DNA of 63,809 nucleotides from Oscillospiraceae bacterium. Its GTDB lineage: Bacteria; Bacillota; Clostridia; Oscillospirales; Ruminococcaceae. Where the stretch lies: assembly GCA_017847885.1 (NCBI GenBank), contig JAGAUA010000017.1:1-63809 (forward strand), given 5' to 3'. Each line of letters begins with the position of its first letter. Position 1 is the first letter of the stretch. The notes beneath the pieces are model-generated. The model worked only from the letters and a program-made list of their open reading frames with translations, ran no database searches and was not told where the DNA came from. The position numbers were made by a program, and so were the translations under genes. Of this stretch, positions 51,277 through 59,925 are shown in pieces.

Positions 51277-52512
51277 TTAAACGTGCTGCTCCGTTTTTTT
51301 CGCATTGGCAAGCATAAGCTTGATACGGTTTTCCTGATTGACTTTTGTTGCGCCGGGGTCGTAGTCCACCGCAACGATATTCGCCTGTGGAAAAGCCTCC
51401 TTGATAACACGGGACATACCCTTTGCAACGATGTGATTGGGCAGGCAGCCAAAGGGCTGGGTGCAGATGATATTCTCCACGCCGCCGTGAGCAAGTGCAG
51501 CCATTTCCGCAGGGATAAGCCAGCCCTCGCCCATTTTCACGCCTTGGTGCATATATTTGTCCGCATAGGCACGGAGCTGCTCAAAATCGTGAGGAGGGTC
51601 AAACTCGCCATGCTCCTTCATAACGTCGATCATTTCCCGCTGCATACGGTAGATAAGCTTGTATGCGATGCCGAAAATTTTCGTGGTCTTGTTGCTGAAA
51701 TTGTATATCTTCCCGTCGTTTACCGTGTTTACGGCGCAGTACAGGCAGAAGTCCAGAAACGCGGGCACAACAGGCTCGCAGCCCTCGGAGATGAGGAAAT
51801 CCTCCAAGTGATTGTTGGCAAGGGGCGAATATTTCACGTAAATCTCCCCGACGATGCCAACGCGAATTTTCTTTTCCTTTGAGCGCTCGATCGCGGAAAA
51901 GTCCTTTAGCATTTCGCGGTAAAGCTTTTTCGTTTTCATGTAGCCGCCCTTGCGGTAAAGCTCTGCAATTTTCGCCTGCCATTTGTCCAGCACCCTTTTG
52001 CTGTCGCCCGTGTTTATCTCATAGGCGCGGCACTGGTTGTAAAGGCTCATCATCATGTCGCCGTACAGCACCGCATAAAGCATCTGCAAAAACATTTTCG
52101 GGGTAATTTTAAAGCCACTGTCCTTTTCGAGTCCGCTGAAATTTATGGACAGTACGGGTATTTGTGGGTACTCGGCGTCCAGCGCCTTTCTCAGCAGGTG
52201 TATATAGTTTGAAGCACGGCAGCCTCCGCCTGTCTGGGAAATCATCAGCGCAGTCTTGTCGGGGTCGTATTTGCCGCTTTTGAGAGCGTCCATAAACTGA
52301 CCGATTACCAGCAGCGCAGGATAGCAGGTGTCGTTATGTACGTTTTTCAAACCCTCGTCAACAACGTTTCGGGTGGAGGTTGTGAGAAGCTCCATTTTGT
52401 AGCCGTTGTTGCGGAATATCTCCATTATCAGACCGAAATGTATCGGCAGCATATCTGGGATAAGAATGGTATGAGTTTCCTTCATTTCGGGGGTAAAAAT
52501 TGCGTGTGACAA
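51277..52512 (-). CDS. 2-hydroxyacyl-CoA dehydratase-type subunit (HgdB/BcrC-like)
   Basis: 411 residues. DMLPIHFGLIMEIFRNNGY, ISQTGGGCRASNYIHLL, GEGWLIPAEMAALAHGG and IICTQPFGCLPNHIV match the 2-hydroxyacyl-CoA dehydratase/benzoyl-CoA reductase fold, with cysteines likely to hold an iron-sulphur cluster. In many Firmicutes this domain is the C-terminal part of a single protein of about 1400 residues; here it is separate. The start is TTG at 52510-52512 with AAAGGAAAA upstream. Its partner activase is encoded just upstream. Confidence 0.85.
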   Translation of the reverse strand: MSHAIFTPEMKETHTILIPDMLPIHFGLIMEIFRNNGYKMELLTTSTRNVVDEGLKNVHNDTCYPALLVIGQFMDALKSGKYDPDKTALMISQTGGGCRASNYIHLLRKALDAEYPQIPVLSINFSGLEKDSGFKITPKMFLQMLYAVLYGDMMMSLYNQCRAYEINTGDSKRVLDKWQAKIAELYRKGGYMKTKKLYREMLKDFSAIERSKEKKIRVGIVGEIYVKYSPLANNHLEDFLISEGCEPVVPAFLDFCLYCAVNTVNDGKIYNFSNKTTKIFGIAYKLIYRMQREMIDVMKEHGEFDPPHDFEQLRAYADKYMHQGVKMGEGWLIPAEMAALAHGGVENIICTQPFGCLPNHIVAKGMSRVIKEAFPQANIVAVDYDPGATKVNQENRIKLMLANAKKTEQHV

Positions 52513-52536
52513 ATTATATTTTCCTTTCGGTTGTAA

Positions 52537-52659
52537 CTATTCGGGCGGATGTTGCAGCTGTTCGGGCAAATGTTGAAGCTACTCGGGCGGATAATATCCG
52601 CCCCTACAAAGCAAGCTTAATCCATCATTCCATTGTAGGGGCGGCTATCAGCCGCCCGT
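52537..52659. repeat. Three tandem 21-bp units plus an inverted copy of a CGGGCGGAT repeat
   Basis: Tandem units at 52537-52557, 52558-52578 and 52579-52599 share TTCGGGC-N-GGATGTTG-like sequence; the third continues as the palindrome CGGGCGGATAATATCCGCCC plus CTACAAA. A reverse-oriented relative (TTGTAGGGGCGGCTATCAGC) lies at 52633-52658. A further copy is at 55692. The set flanks the activase gene and resembles REP-type intergenic repeats. No coding frame. Confidence 0.7.
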
Positions 52660-52697
52660 TAAGACACAAAACTTGCAAATAAAAAATCGAAGATTTT

Positions 52698-55622
52698 TTA
52701 TTTTTTCATTGCCGCAACAAGGCTTCTGAGGCGTATCTTTGCCGCGCCCAGATTGTTTATCTCGTCGATTTTCAGCTGGGTGTAAAGCTTTCCGCCGCTT
52801 TCAAGGATAGACCGCACCTCGTCGGTGGTAATTGCGTCGATACCACAGCCGAAGGATACAAGCTGAACAAGCTGCATATCGGGCTGTGTGGTAACGTACT
52901 TCGCCGCGCGGTAAAGCCTTGAATGGTAGGTCCACTGGTTAAGCACCGTCAGCTTGGGAGTATCCGCCAAATGAGCAACGCTGTCCTCGGTGATAACGGC
53001 AAGTCCCAAACTTGTGATAAGCTTCTGTATGCCGTGGTTTATCTCGGGGTCGATGTGGTAGGGACGTCCCGAAAGCACGATTATAGGCATATTTGCCGCA
53101 CGCGCCTTTTCAATTATCTCCTCGCCCTTTTTGATAACGTCGGTGCGGTAGCTTTCAAGTGCCTGCATAGCCTTGCCCCAGACAGCCTTTGCCTGAGCCT
53201 TTGTTACGCCGTATTTTGCAAGAGACTTGCTCATTGCCTCGGCAAAGTGCTTTTCAAGGTTGATGTCTATGTACGGCTGAATGAAATTATCATCGTTAAG
53301 CTCGGTAATGTTTGCTTTCAGCAGCTCGGGGTAATATGCAACAACGGGACAGTTGTAGTGGTTGTCGCTTTGCCCCTCGTCAACGTTGTAGCTTTCGCAT
53401 GGGTAGAAAATGAAGTCCGCGCCCCGTTCAAGCAGGCTGACAATATGTCCGTGTGCAAGCTTTGCAGGATAGCAGACCGTGTCGGAGGGAATGGTGTGCT
53501 GACCCTTGTAGTAGATGTCACGGGTGCTTTCCTCGCTGATGATGACCTCAAAGCCAAGGTCGGTGAAAACCCTGTGCCAGAAAGGAAGCTGCTCATAGAA
53601 GCCGAGACAAAGGGGCAGACCCACCTTTGCTTTCGGTGCGGCAGGCTTTTCCGAAACAACGCTGAGAAGCCGTTCGTATTTGTAGTCGTAAAGGCAAAGT
53701 CTTTCGGTATCGGTCTTTATGCCTGCACCCTTTTCGCAGCGGTTTCCGCTGACGAATTTATGTCCGTCGCCGAAGTTTATCACGGTAAGGCTGCAATGCG
53801 CCGTACAGCCGCCGCAGTTCATCTGCTTTGCGGAATATGTGAAGCTTTCAAGCTGCTCTGGGGTAATAAGCGTGGACGTTTCCCCCTTATGCTCCATAGC
53901 GTAAAGGGCGCAGCCGAACGCGCCCATGAGTCCTGCAATTGCTGGACGGACAACGTTTCTGCCAAGCTCAAGCTCAAAGGAGCGAAGCACCGCGTCGTTA
54001 AGGAACGTACCGCCCTGAACAACGATATGCTTGCCAAGCTCGTCTGTTGACTTTGCACGGATAACTTTATAGATAGCGTTCTTGATGATAGAAGCGGAAA
54101 GTCCTGCGGAGATATCCTCCACGGAAGCGCCGTCCTTCTGCGCCTGCTTAACGGAGCTGTTCATAAATACGGTACAGCGCGAGCCAAGGTCAACGGGACG
54201 CTCCGCAAAAAGACCAAGCTGGGAGAATTCCGCAATGTCATAGCCGAGAGCCAGCGCAAAGGTCTGTATAAACGAGCCGCAGCCCGATGAGCAAGCCTCG
54301 TTCAGCATAATGCTGTCGATAGCCTTGTTTTTTATCTTAAAGCACTTGATGTCCTGACCGCCGATGTCGATAATGAAGTCAACATCGGGTTCAAAGAAGC
54401 TTGCCGCCTTGTAGTGGGCAACGGTCTCAACTATTCCGTTGTCGATGCCGAGACCTGCCTTGATAAGCTCCTCGCCGTAGCCTGTTACCGCCGAAGAAAC
54501 TATCTTCACCCTGTCGCCTGCAAGGTCGTATATCTCTTTCAGCTTTGCGGAAATAATGTCAAGGGGTCTGCCCATGCTGGAGCAGTAATGCTGATACAGA
54601 AGCTCGCCCTTTGGCGTGATAAGCACAAGCTTTGTTGTTGTCGAGCCTGCGTCTATGCCAAGATAAGCCTCGCCCTCGTATGTATTTATATCCGCATATT
54701 TCAAGTCGCACTGTCTATGCCGCTCAACAAATTTTTCATACTCGTCACGGGAATGGAAAAGCCGCTGACCCGTAACGATATCGTCGTGCATACGCGCATT
54801 TTTCAGCTTTTCGATTATCTCATCGATAGCCTCGGGCTCGCTGTTTTCCTCCGCATAAAGTGCGCAGCCGTAAGCCATAAAGCAGGGAGCATTTTCGGGA
54901 AAAACAGCATTTTCCTCCGAAAGCTTCAAGCTGTTGACGAACGCCTTCCGCAGACCCTTCTGGAAGGAAAGCGGTCCGCCGAGGAAAAGCACCTTGCCCT
55001 TTATCTCACGTCCCTGTGCAAGACCCGAAACCGTCTGGTCAACTACCGCCTGGAAAATCGAAGCGGCAATGTCCTCCCGCCTTGCGCCCTGATTAAGGAG
55101 CGGCTGGATATCGGATTTTGCGAAAACGCCGCAGCGCGAAGCAATGGGGTAAAGCTTTTCGGCTTTCAGCGCAAGCTCGTCCATCTCGTCGGTTGTAATG
55201 CCCAGCAGCGTTGCCATCTGGTCGATAAACGCGCCCGTTCCGCCTGCGCAGGAGCCGTTCATACGCTGCTCAACGCCGCCCGTCAGGAAGATTATCTTAG
55301 CGTCCTCACCGCCAAGCTCGATAACAACGTCAGCGTCGGGATAACTGTGGTTTACCGCAATAAACGCGCCGAAAACCTCCTGCACAAAGGGCAGACCCGA
55401 AGCGTTGGCAAGACCGAGACCTGCCGAGCCTGTTATGCTCAGACGGAACCGGCAGCCCGTGTATTCCTCCGCAATTTCGGTAAGCTGCTCGATAACCGTT
55501 TCCTTGACCTTGGAAAAATGCCGCTGATAACGGGAGCGGATTATTTCCTTGTTTTCGTCCAGAATGACTGTCTTGACCGTGGTTGAACCTACGTCTACAC
55601 CGAGTGAATAAATTTTACTCAT
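52698..55622 (-). CDS. Large (R)-2-hydroxyacyl-CoA dehydratase activase-related protein with DUF2229
   Basis: 974 residues. Two tandem activase (ASKHA ATPase) domains: YSLGVDVGSTTVKTVILD with NGSCAGGTGAFIDQMA, and YLGIDAGSTTTKLVLIT with NEACSSGCGSFIQTFA; each GxxCxxG-type site can bind a bridging [4Fe-4S] cluster. After about residue 640 come a Cys-rich segment (MNCGGCTAHCSL) and DUF2229-like region (VGLPLCLGFYEQLPFWHRVF, SDTVCYPAKLAHGH). ATP hydrolysis would drive low-potential electron transfer to the dehydratase-like subunit encoded downstream. The physiological substrate is unknown. AAAGGGAAAA precedes ATG. Confidence 0.88.
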   Translation of the reverse strand: MSKIYSLGVDVGSTTVKTVILDENKEIIRSRYQRHFSKVKETVIEQLTEIAEEYTGCRFRLSITGSAGLGLANASGLPFVQEVFGAFIAVNHSYPDADVVIELGGEDAKIIFLTGGVEQRMNGSCAGGTGAFIDQMATLLGITTDEMDELALKAEKLYPIASRCGVFAKSDIQPLLNQGARREDIAASIFQAVVDQTVSGLAQGREIKGKVLFLGGPLSFQKGLRKAFVNSLKLSEENAVFPENAPCFMAYGCALYAEENSEPEAIDEIIEKLKNARMHDDIVTGQRLFHSRDEYEKFVERHRQCDLKYADINTYEGEAYLGIDAGSTTTKLVLITPKGELLYQHYCSSMGRPLDIISAKLKEIYDLAGDRVKIVSSAVTGYGEELIKAGLGIDNGIVETVAHYKAASFFEPDVDFIIDIGGQDIKCFKIKNKAIDSIMLNEACSSGCGSFIQTFALALGYDIAEFSQLGLFAERPVDLGSRCTVFMNSSVKQAQKDGASVEDISAGLSASIIKNAIYKVIRAKSTDELGKHIVVQGGTFLNDAVLRSFELELGRNVVRPAIAGLMGAFGCALYAMEHKGETSTLITPEQLESFTYSAKQMNCGGCTAHCSLTVINFGDGHKFVSGNRCEKGAGIKTDTERLCLYDYKYERLLSVVSEKPAAPKAKVGLPLCLGFYEQLPFWHRVFTDLGFEVIISEESTRDIYYKGQHTIPSDTVCYPAKLAHGHIVSLLERGADFIFYPCESYNVDEGQSDNHYNCPVVAYYPELLKANITELNDDNFIQPYIDINLEKHFAEAMSKSLAKYGVTKAQAKAVWGKAMQALESYRTDVIKKGEEIIEKARAANMPIIVLSGRPYHIDPEINHGIQKLITSLGLAVITEDSVAHLADTPKLTVLNQWTYHSRLYRAAKYVTTQPDMQLVQLVSFGCGIDAITTDEVRSILESGGKLYTQLKIDEINNLGAAKIRLRSLVAAMKK

Positions 55623-55691
55623 TATACATTTTCCCTTTTATCTGAAATTTACCCCGTAAAGAATTACAGTTTGCCGAAAAATTTTTCTGTA

Positions 55692-55720
55692 TCGGGCGGA
55701 TAATATCCACCCCTACAAAA
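55692..55720. repeat. Further copy of the CGGGCGGATAATATCC repeat
   Basis: TCGGGCGGATAATATCCACC followed by CCTACAAAA, one mismatch from the unit at 52581-52610. Lies between the nadC and activase genes. Confidence 0.65.
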
Positions 55721-55748
55721 CATTATTGCTTTTCGGCATACCGAAAAA

Positions 55749-56606
55749 TTACTTGTTAATTCTGAGAGAGATGTCGAACGCCTTTACCGAGTGGGTAAGC
55801 GCGCCCACGGAGAAAAGGTCGACCCCTGTTTTTGCAATTTCCGCAGCGTTGGCAAGAGTGATGTTTCCCGAAGCCTCGATAACGGGACGGAACTTTCCTG
55901 CCGTTACCTCGTCAACTATCTTCACGCACTCGGTCATTTCCGCAGGAGTCATATTGTCCAGCATGATAACGTCCGCCGCGCAGGAAAGCGCCTCGCGAAG
56001 CTCGTCTTGGTTGCGAACCTCCACCTCTATCTTCACCATATGACCTATCTTTGCACGGAGAGCCGCAACCGCGTTTGTAAGGCTTCCGTAAGCGTCAATG
56101 TGGTTGTCCTTGAGCATTGCCCCGTCGGAAAGATTGAAGCGGTGGTTTCTTCCGCCGCCCACGGTAACTGCGTATTTTTCAAGGGAGCGCAGACCCGGGA
56201 GAGTCTTTCTCGTGTCCGCAACGGTGCATTTTGTCCCCTCGCAGCACTTGACGTACTTTGCAGTCTCGGAAGCCACACCCGACATATGCTGGAGAATGTT
56301 CAGCGATGTGCGTTCGCCCTTGAGAATGGACTTGGTGCGTCCGCTTACAACAGCGATAACGTCGCCTTTTTTCACAGGCTCGCCGTCCTTAATTTTGATT
56401 TCGGTCTTGACCTCGCTGTCGATAAAGGTGAACACCCTCAGCGCGGCGTTTATTCCGCAGAGCACGCCCTCAGCCTTTGCGATAAAGGACGCGCTTGACA
56501 TATCCTCGTCGTCAAGCAGGTAGTCCGTTGCAAGGTCAACGTAGTTGATGTCCTCTTCAAGAGCGCGTTTTATAATATCGTCGATATAAAAGTTTGGTAA
56601 GTTCAT
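55749..56606 (-). CDS. nadC: Nicotinate-nucleotide pyrophosphorylase (carboxylating)
   Basis: 285 residues, standard length for NadC, which converts quinolinate and PRPP into nicotinate mononucleotide in NAD synthesis. Characteristic segments: LNILQHMSGVASETAKYV, VADTRKTLPGLRSLEKYAV, GGGRNHRFNLSDGAMLKDNH and SVGALTHSVKAFDISL. nadA and nadB are not in the window. GAAAGGAAC precedes ATG. It lies 34 bases after the sirtuin gene, which consumes NAD. Confidence 0.96.
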   Translation of the reverse strand: MNLPNFYIDDIIKRALEEDINYVDLATDYLLDDEDMSSASFIAKAEGVLCGINAALRVFTFIDSEVKTEIKIKDGEPVKKGDVIAVVSGRTKSILKGERTSLNILQHMSGVASETAKYVKCCEGTKCTVADTRKTLPGLRSLEKYAVTVGGGRNHRFNLSDGAMLKDNHIDAYGSLTNAVAALRAKIGHMVKIEVEVRNQDELREALSCAADVIMLDNMTPAEMTECVKIVDEVTAGKFRPVIEASGNITLANAAEIAKTGVDLFSVGALTHSVKAFDISLRINK

Positions 56607-56640
56607 ATTTATGTTCCTTTCGGTATATTAGTAAAGCTTG

Positions 56641-57366
56641 TTACAGCTCGTCAACAACACCCAGCGCCTCGCAGATACTTCCGTGAATAAGCAGGTCTGC
56701 CTTGCTGTCCTTTTCGGTGGGGGTCTTGTTTATCAGCACAAGTTTGTTTCCGCTGTAAAAATCAATATAGCTGCTTGCAGGATAAACCGACAGGGACGTT
56801 CCGCCGATAATAAGCATATCCGCCTCGCTGATAGCCTTTATCGCGCCGTTGACGATATCGCTGTTCAGCCCCTCCTCGTAAAGCACCACGTCGGGCTTTA
56901 CAAGTCCGCCGCATTCAAGACATGGCGGAGGACCGTCCACGCTCTTGATGTATTCCGCCGTGTGGCTCTTTCCGCAGCGCAGGCAGTAATTCCTATGCAC
57001 CGACCCGTGAAGCTCGTAGACCGTTTTGCTTCCTGCGGCATAGTGCAGACCGTCGATATTTTGGGTAACCACAGCTTTCAGCTTGCCCATTTCCTCAAGC
57101 TTTGCAAGAGCGTAATGCGCCTTGTTGGGCTTTGCGTCAAGGTATAAAAGCTTGTCGCGGTAGAACTCGTAAAACTCCGCAAGATTGTTGCAGAAAAACG
57201 TCCTGCTCAAAATCGTTTCGGGAGGATACTTGTATTTCTGATTGTAAAGTCCGTCCACGCTTCTGAAATCGGGGATACCGCTTTCGGTGGAAACGCCTGC
57301 GCCCCCGAAAAACACGATATTCTCCGACTCACTTATCCATTCTTTAAGCTGTAAAAGCTTTTCCAT
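56641..57366 (-). CDS. cobB: Sirtuin (NAD-dependent protein deacylase)
   Basis: 241 residues with the full sirtuin set: FFGGAGVSTESGIPDFRS, TQNIDGLHYAAG, catalytic His in VYELHGSVH, and a four-Cys zinc site (CLRCGK, CLECGG). It removes acyl groups from lysines using NAD. GGAGAACAC precedes ATG. It stands between folA and nadC on one strand; a link to NAD supply by co-expression is plausible. Confidence 0.94.
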   Translation of the reverse strand: MEKLLQLKEWISESENIVFFGGAGVSTESGIPDFRSVDGLYNQKYKYPPETILSRTFFCNNLAEFYEFYRDKLLYLDAKPNKAHYALAKLEEMGKLKAVVTQNIDGLHYAAGSKTVYELHGSVHRNYCLRCGKSHTAEYIKSVDGPPPCLECGGLVKPDVVLYEEGLNSDIVNGAIKAISEADMLIIGGTSLSVYPASSYIDFYSGNKLVLINKTPTEKDSKADLLIHGSICEALGVVDEL

Positions 57367-57402
57367 ATGTGTGTTCTCCTTTCGCTGTCTTTGTTCTACT
57401 TT

Positions 57403-57900
57403 TTATTTATGTACACTTATGTATGTACAGAAGCTGTACTTCGTCCCCTCAAAGTCGTACTCCTCCGACTGCTCCGAAAGCGTCCACCCGAGGTCTTCGT
57501 CAAGGTTCGGGAAAAAGGTGTCCGCCTCTGTTTCTGCGTCTATTTTGGTGATAAGCGCCTTTTGGCAATAGGGCAGCATCGCCCTGTATATCTCGCCGCC
57601 GCCCACAACGAAAATCTCCTCGTCGGGTTTTTCCTCCGCAAGCCTTACCGCCTCGTCAATGCTTCCGATGACCGTCACTCCCTCGGTAGCAAAAGCCGTG
57701 TTCCGCGAAAGAACAACGTTGCTCCTGTCCTTGAAGGGCTTGCCGTTCGGCAGGGACTCAAGGGTCTTTCTGCCCATGATAACGGTGTGATTTATCGTAG
57801 TGCGCCTGAAAAACTTTTTATCCTCGGGGATATGGAACAGCAGGTCGCCGTCCTTGCCGATACCCCAATTTCTTGTAACGGCAGCAATTGCAGTTATCAT
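57403..57900 (-). CDS. folA: Dihydrofolate reductase
   Basis: 165 residues: ITAIAAVTRNWGIGKDGDLLFHIPEDKKFF, VIMGRKTLESLP and IFVVGGGEIYRAMLP are classic DHFR segments, with the active-site acid Asp/Glu in the position after HIPED. It regenerates tetrahydrofolate, which thymidylate synthase (58106, same strand) oxidises. Its start overlaps the stop of the small membrane protein gene upstream (ATGA). Confidence 0.96.
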   Translation of the reverse strand: MITAIAAVTRNWGIGKDGDLLFHIPEDKKFFRRTTINHTVIMGRKTLESLPNGKPFKDRSNVVLSRNTAFATEGVTVIGSIDEAVRLAEEKPDEEIFVVGGGEIYRAMLPYCQKALITKIDAETEADTFFPNLDEDLGWTLSEQSEEYDFEGTKYSFCTYISVHK

Positions 57901-58091
57901 TTTAAACCTCCGATTCCGGCGATTATCCCGACTATTACAGCCAAACCGCCGCCTATTCTGTAAATAATTTCGGTATTATCTCCCGGCTCGGCATTTTTAT
58001 CGAATATTCCGTGAGCGAGATACCACATTACTTCGGGAAATATGATATGCGCCAAACCAACTAAAATGAACAACACCGCAGCTATCAGCAT
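57897..58091 (-). CDS. Small two-helix membrane protein between thyA and folA
   Basis: 64 residues with two helices (about 2-22 and 42-62) and a conserved-looking FPEVMWYLAHGIFDKNAEP between them. ATG 58091 is preferred because AGAGG lies nine bases upstream; TTG 58100 is possible. It lies 14 bases after thyA and overlaps folA. Unknown function. Confidence 0.65.
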   Translation of the reverse strand: MLIAAVLFILVGLAHIIFPEVMWYLAHGIFDKNAEPGDNTEIIYRIGGGLAVIVGIIAGIGGLK

Positions 58092-58105
58092 ATTGACCAA
58101 CCTCT

Positions 58106-58936
58106 TTAAATCGCAACTTCAAACTTTACGTCTTCCTTGTTGTAAACATACCCTTCAAGGGTGAAGCTGTCGGCGGTAAAATCGTAGAAATCCGTTACCG
58201 ACTTGTCAAGGGAAAACTTCGGTGCGGCAAAGGTTTCCTTCTCTATAAGCTCCTTTATCACAGGAATATGCCTGTCGTAAATATGCGCATCGGCAATAAC
58301 ATGAACAAGCTCCCCCGCCTCAAGACCGCTCACCTGCGCAAACATATGCACAAGCACCGCGTATTGGCACACGTTCCAGTTGTTTGCCGCAAGCATATCC
58401 TGGGAGCGCTGGTTCAGCACCGCGTTGAGCTTCCCACCCGAAACGTTGAAGGTCATGCTGTATGCGCAGGGGTAAAGCCCCATTTCCGACAGGTCGTGGT
58501 GGTTGTAGATGTTTGTCATTATCCTGCGGCTTGCAGGGTTGTGCTTCAAATCGTAAAGCACCCTGTCCACCTGGTCGAAGTCGCCCTCGGGGTAGTGGTG
58601 CTTGATGCCCAGCTGGTAGCCGTACGCCTTACCGATAGAGCCGTTTTCATCCGCCCAGCTGTCCCAGATATGTGCGTCAAGGTCGTGAATATTGTTTGAC
58701 TTTTTCTGCCATATCCACAAAAGCTCCTTTACGGCGGTTTTGAGGAACGTGCGGCGCAGGGTTATGATAGGGAACTCTTTTGAAAGGTCGTAGCGGTTTA
58801 CCAGACCGAATTTTTTTATTGTATGTGCAGGAGTGCCGTCCTGCCACTTGGGACGGACCTCCATATCCTCATCGGACGTGCCGTTTTCGAGAATATCCTT
58901 GACATTTGCTATCAGAATTTCATCGGCAAGGCTCAT
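58106..58936 (-). CDS. thyA: Thymidylate synthase
   Basis: 276 residues, with catalytic Cys in LYPCAYSMTF (around 157), RRTFLKTAVKELLWIWQ, LNQRSQDMLAANNWNVCQYA and IADAHIYDRHIP. It converts dUMP to dTMP using methylene-tetrahydrofolate. ATG 58936 has AGGGGGTG upstream. It leads the thyA-small protein-folA group, the usual pairing of thymidylate synthesis with dihydrofolate recycling. Confidence 0.96.
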   Translation of the reverse strand: MSLADEILIANVKDILENGTSDEDMEVRPKWQDGTPAHTIKKFGLVNRYDLSKEFPIITLRRTFLKTAVKELLWIWQKKSNNIHDLDAHIWDSWADENGSIGKAYGYQLGIKHHYPEGDFDQVDRVLYDLKHNPASRRIMTNIYNHHDLSEMGLYPCAYSMTFNVSGGKLNAVLNQRSQDMLAANNWNVCQYAVLVHMFAQVSGLEAGELVHVIADAHIYDRHIPVIKELIEKETFAAPKFSLDKSVTDFYDFTADSFTLEGYVYNKEDVKFEVAI

Positions 58937-58978
58937 GCCGACACCCCCTAAACTCAAATTGAAAAACAATCATAAATT

Positions 58979-59007
58979 ATTATAACACATTTATTTCATA
59001 ATTTCAA
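58979..59007 (-). promoter_or_regulatory. Promoter of the thyA-folA operon
   Basis: Minus strand TTGAAA (59002-59007), 17 bp, TATAAT (58979-58984). Confidence 0.75.
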
Positions 59008-59147
59008 CGTTTTTAAACATTATTTAAGCATTTTTTTGTAGATAAAAAACTGCAAAAATCCGTGGTTCTGCCGAATATCAAAAGCGAGGAGCAAGGCTTT
59101 GCTTTGTGACAAAAAGTAAAAATTCAAAGTCTTTTTGTAAAATATAC

Positions 59148-59176
59148 TTGACAAAGTGTAAAACGTGCGTTATACT
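59148..59176 (+). promoter_or_regulatory. Promoter of the XRE regulator operon
   Basis: TTGACA (59148-59153), 17 bp, TATACT (59171-59176). Confidence 0.75.
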
Positions 59177-59210
59177 GTATACAGCAAAACGGGAAAGGCA
59201 CGGTGACAAT

Positions 59211-59411
59211 GTGGCAAAAAATTTAAAGTTAAAAGCAGCAAGGGCGGCGCTTGATATGTCCCAGCAGACCCTTGCGGAAAAGGCAGGCGTATCAAGACAG
59301 ACCATAAACGCTATCGAAAAGGGCGACTATAACCCTACGCTTAATCTTTGCATTGATATTTGCAAGGCACTCGGGAAAACGCTTGACGAGATATTCTGGG
59401 AGGGTGACTGA
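59211..59411 (+). CDS. Small XRE-family helix-turn-helix regulator
   Basis: 66 residues, only an HTH_3 domain: LKAARAALDMSQQTLAEKAGVSRQTINAIEKGDYNPTL, closest in pattern to the YozG/YgzD-type regulators that precede small membrane proteins. The start is GTG at 59211, with GGTGA upstream; frames further out have no ribosome site. The next gene starts one base after its stop, so it regulates or responds to the two membrane proteins downstream. Confidence 0.85.
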   Translation: MAKNLKLKAARAALDMSQQTLAEKAGVSRQTINAIEKGDYNPTLNLCIDICKALGKTLDEIFWEGD

Positions 59412-59412
59412 T

Positions 59413-59925
59413 ATGAAAGGAACTAAAAAAGAAAGAAATTATGTCGATGTTTTTAGCGACTACGGACTGGACGAACGCCAGCGCAGCGCAAGCAGCAATA
59501 TCGGTTTCCGCTGCTTTCGTGAGCTTTATATAGTGACGCTGATAATTACAATTCTGTGGTACGCTGCCGACTGCTTCGTTGATGCGGAAATTCCTGTGGT
59601 TGTTGTCGTAGGCAGCTATTTTGCGGCGGCGATAGTATGCTACTGCGTTTATGCTGTCCGTGCCGCAAAGGCAGGAGTTATAAACGGAATTACGGCGTTC
59701 TCATTCTCAACGCTCAACCTTGCTTCGGCAGTTTTCACGGCTTTTATTGCCCTTGTGTTTGGTTTGAGTGCCGCAGGCGTTCTCAGTATATCAGACAAAA
59801 CCACAGACGCTGTTGTTATTGCCGTGTTCAGCGCAATGCTTTCCACAGAGAATTTTGTTCTTTTCTTCTGCGGCAGAAAGAACAAAAAGGTGCTTGACGA
59901 TCAGAATAAAGAGGAGGACGAATAA
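59413..59925 (+). CDS. Small membrane protein, first of a related pair
   Basis: 170 residues with four helices and charged ends; the start MKGTKKERNYVDVFSDYGLDERQRSA and the tail KNKKVLDDQNKEEDE resemble the next protein's ends (DEMQKRENHEIGFKLFR, NKVLKEQLNDDEQE). ATG 59413 has GGGAGG upstream. Its stop overlaps the next start by one base. Function unknown; partner of the XRE regulator. Confidence 0.7.
   Translation: MKGTKKERNYVDVFSDYGLDERQRSASSNIGFRCFRELYIVTLIITILWYAADCFVDAEIPVVVVVGSYFAAAIVCYCVYAVRAAKAGVINGITAFSFSTLNLASAVFTAFIALVFGLSAAGVLSISDKTTDAVVIAVFSAMLSTENFVLFFCGRKNKKVLDDQNKEEDE

Noticed and set aside
52537..52599. Tandem 21-bp units considered as a CRISPR array
   Set aside because: The units are contiguous without unique spacers and no cas genes are near.
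52923..55586. Two plus-strand frames of 375 and 390 codons opposite the activase
   Set aside because: Shadows of a strongly conserved activase gene; composition is not protein-like.
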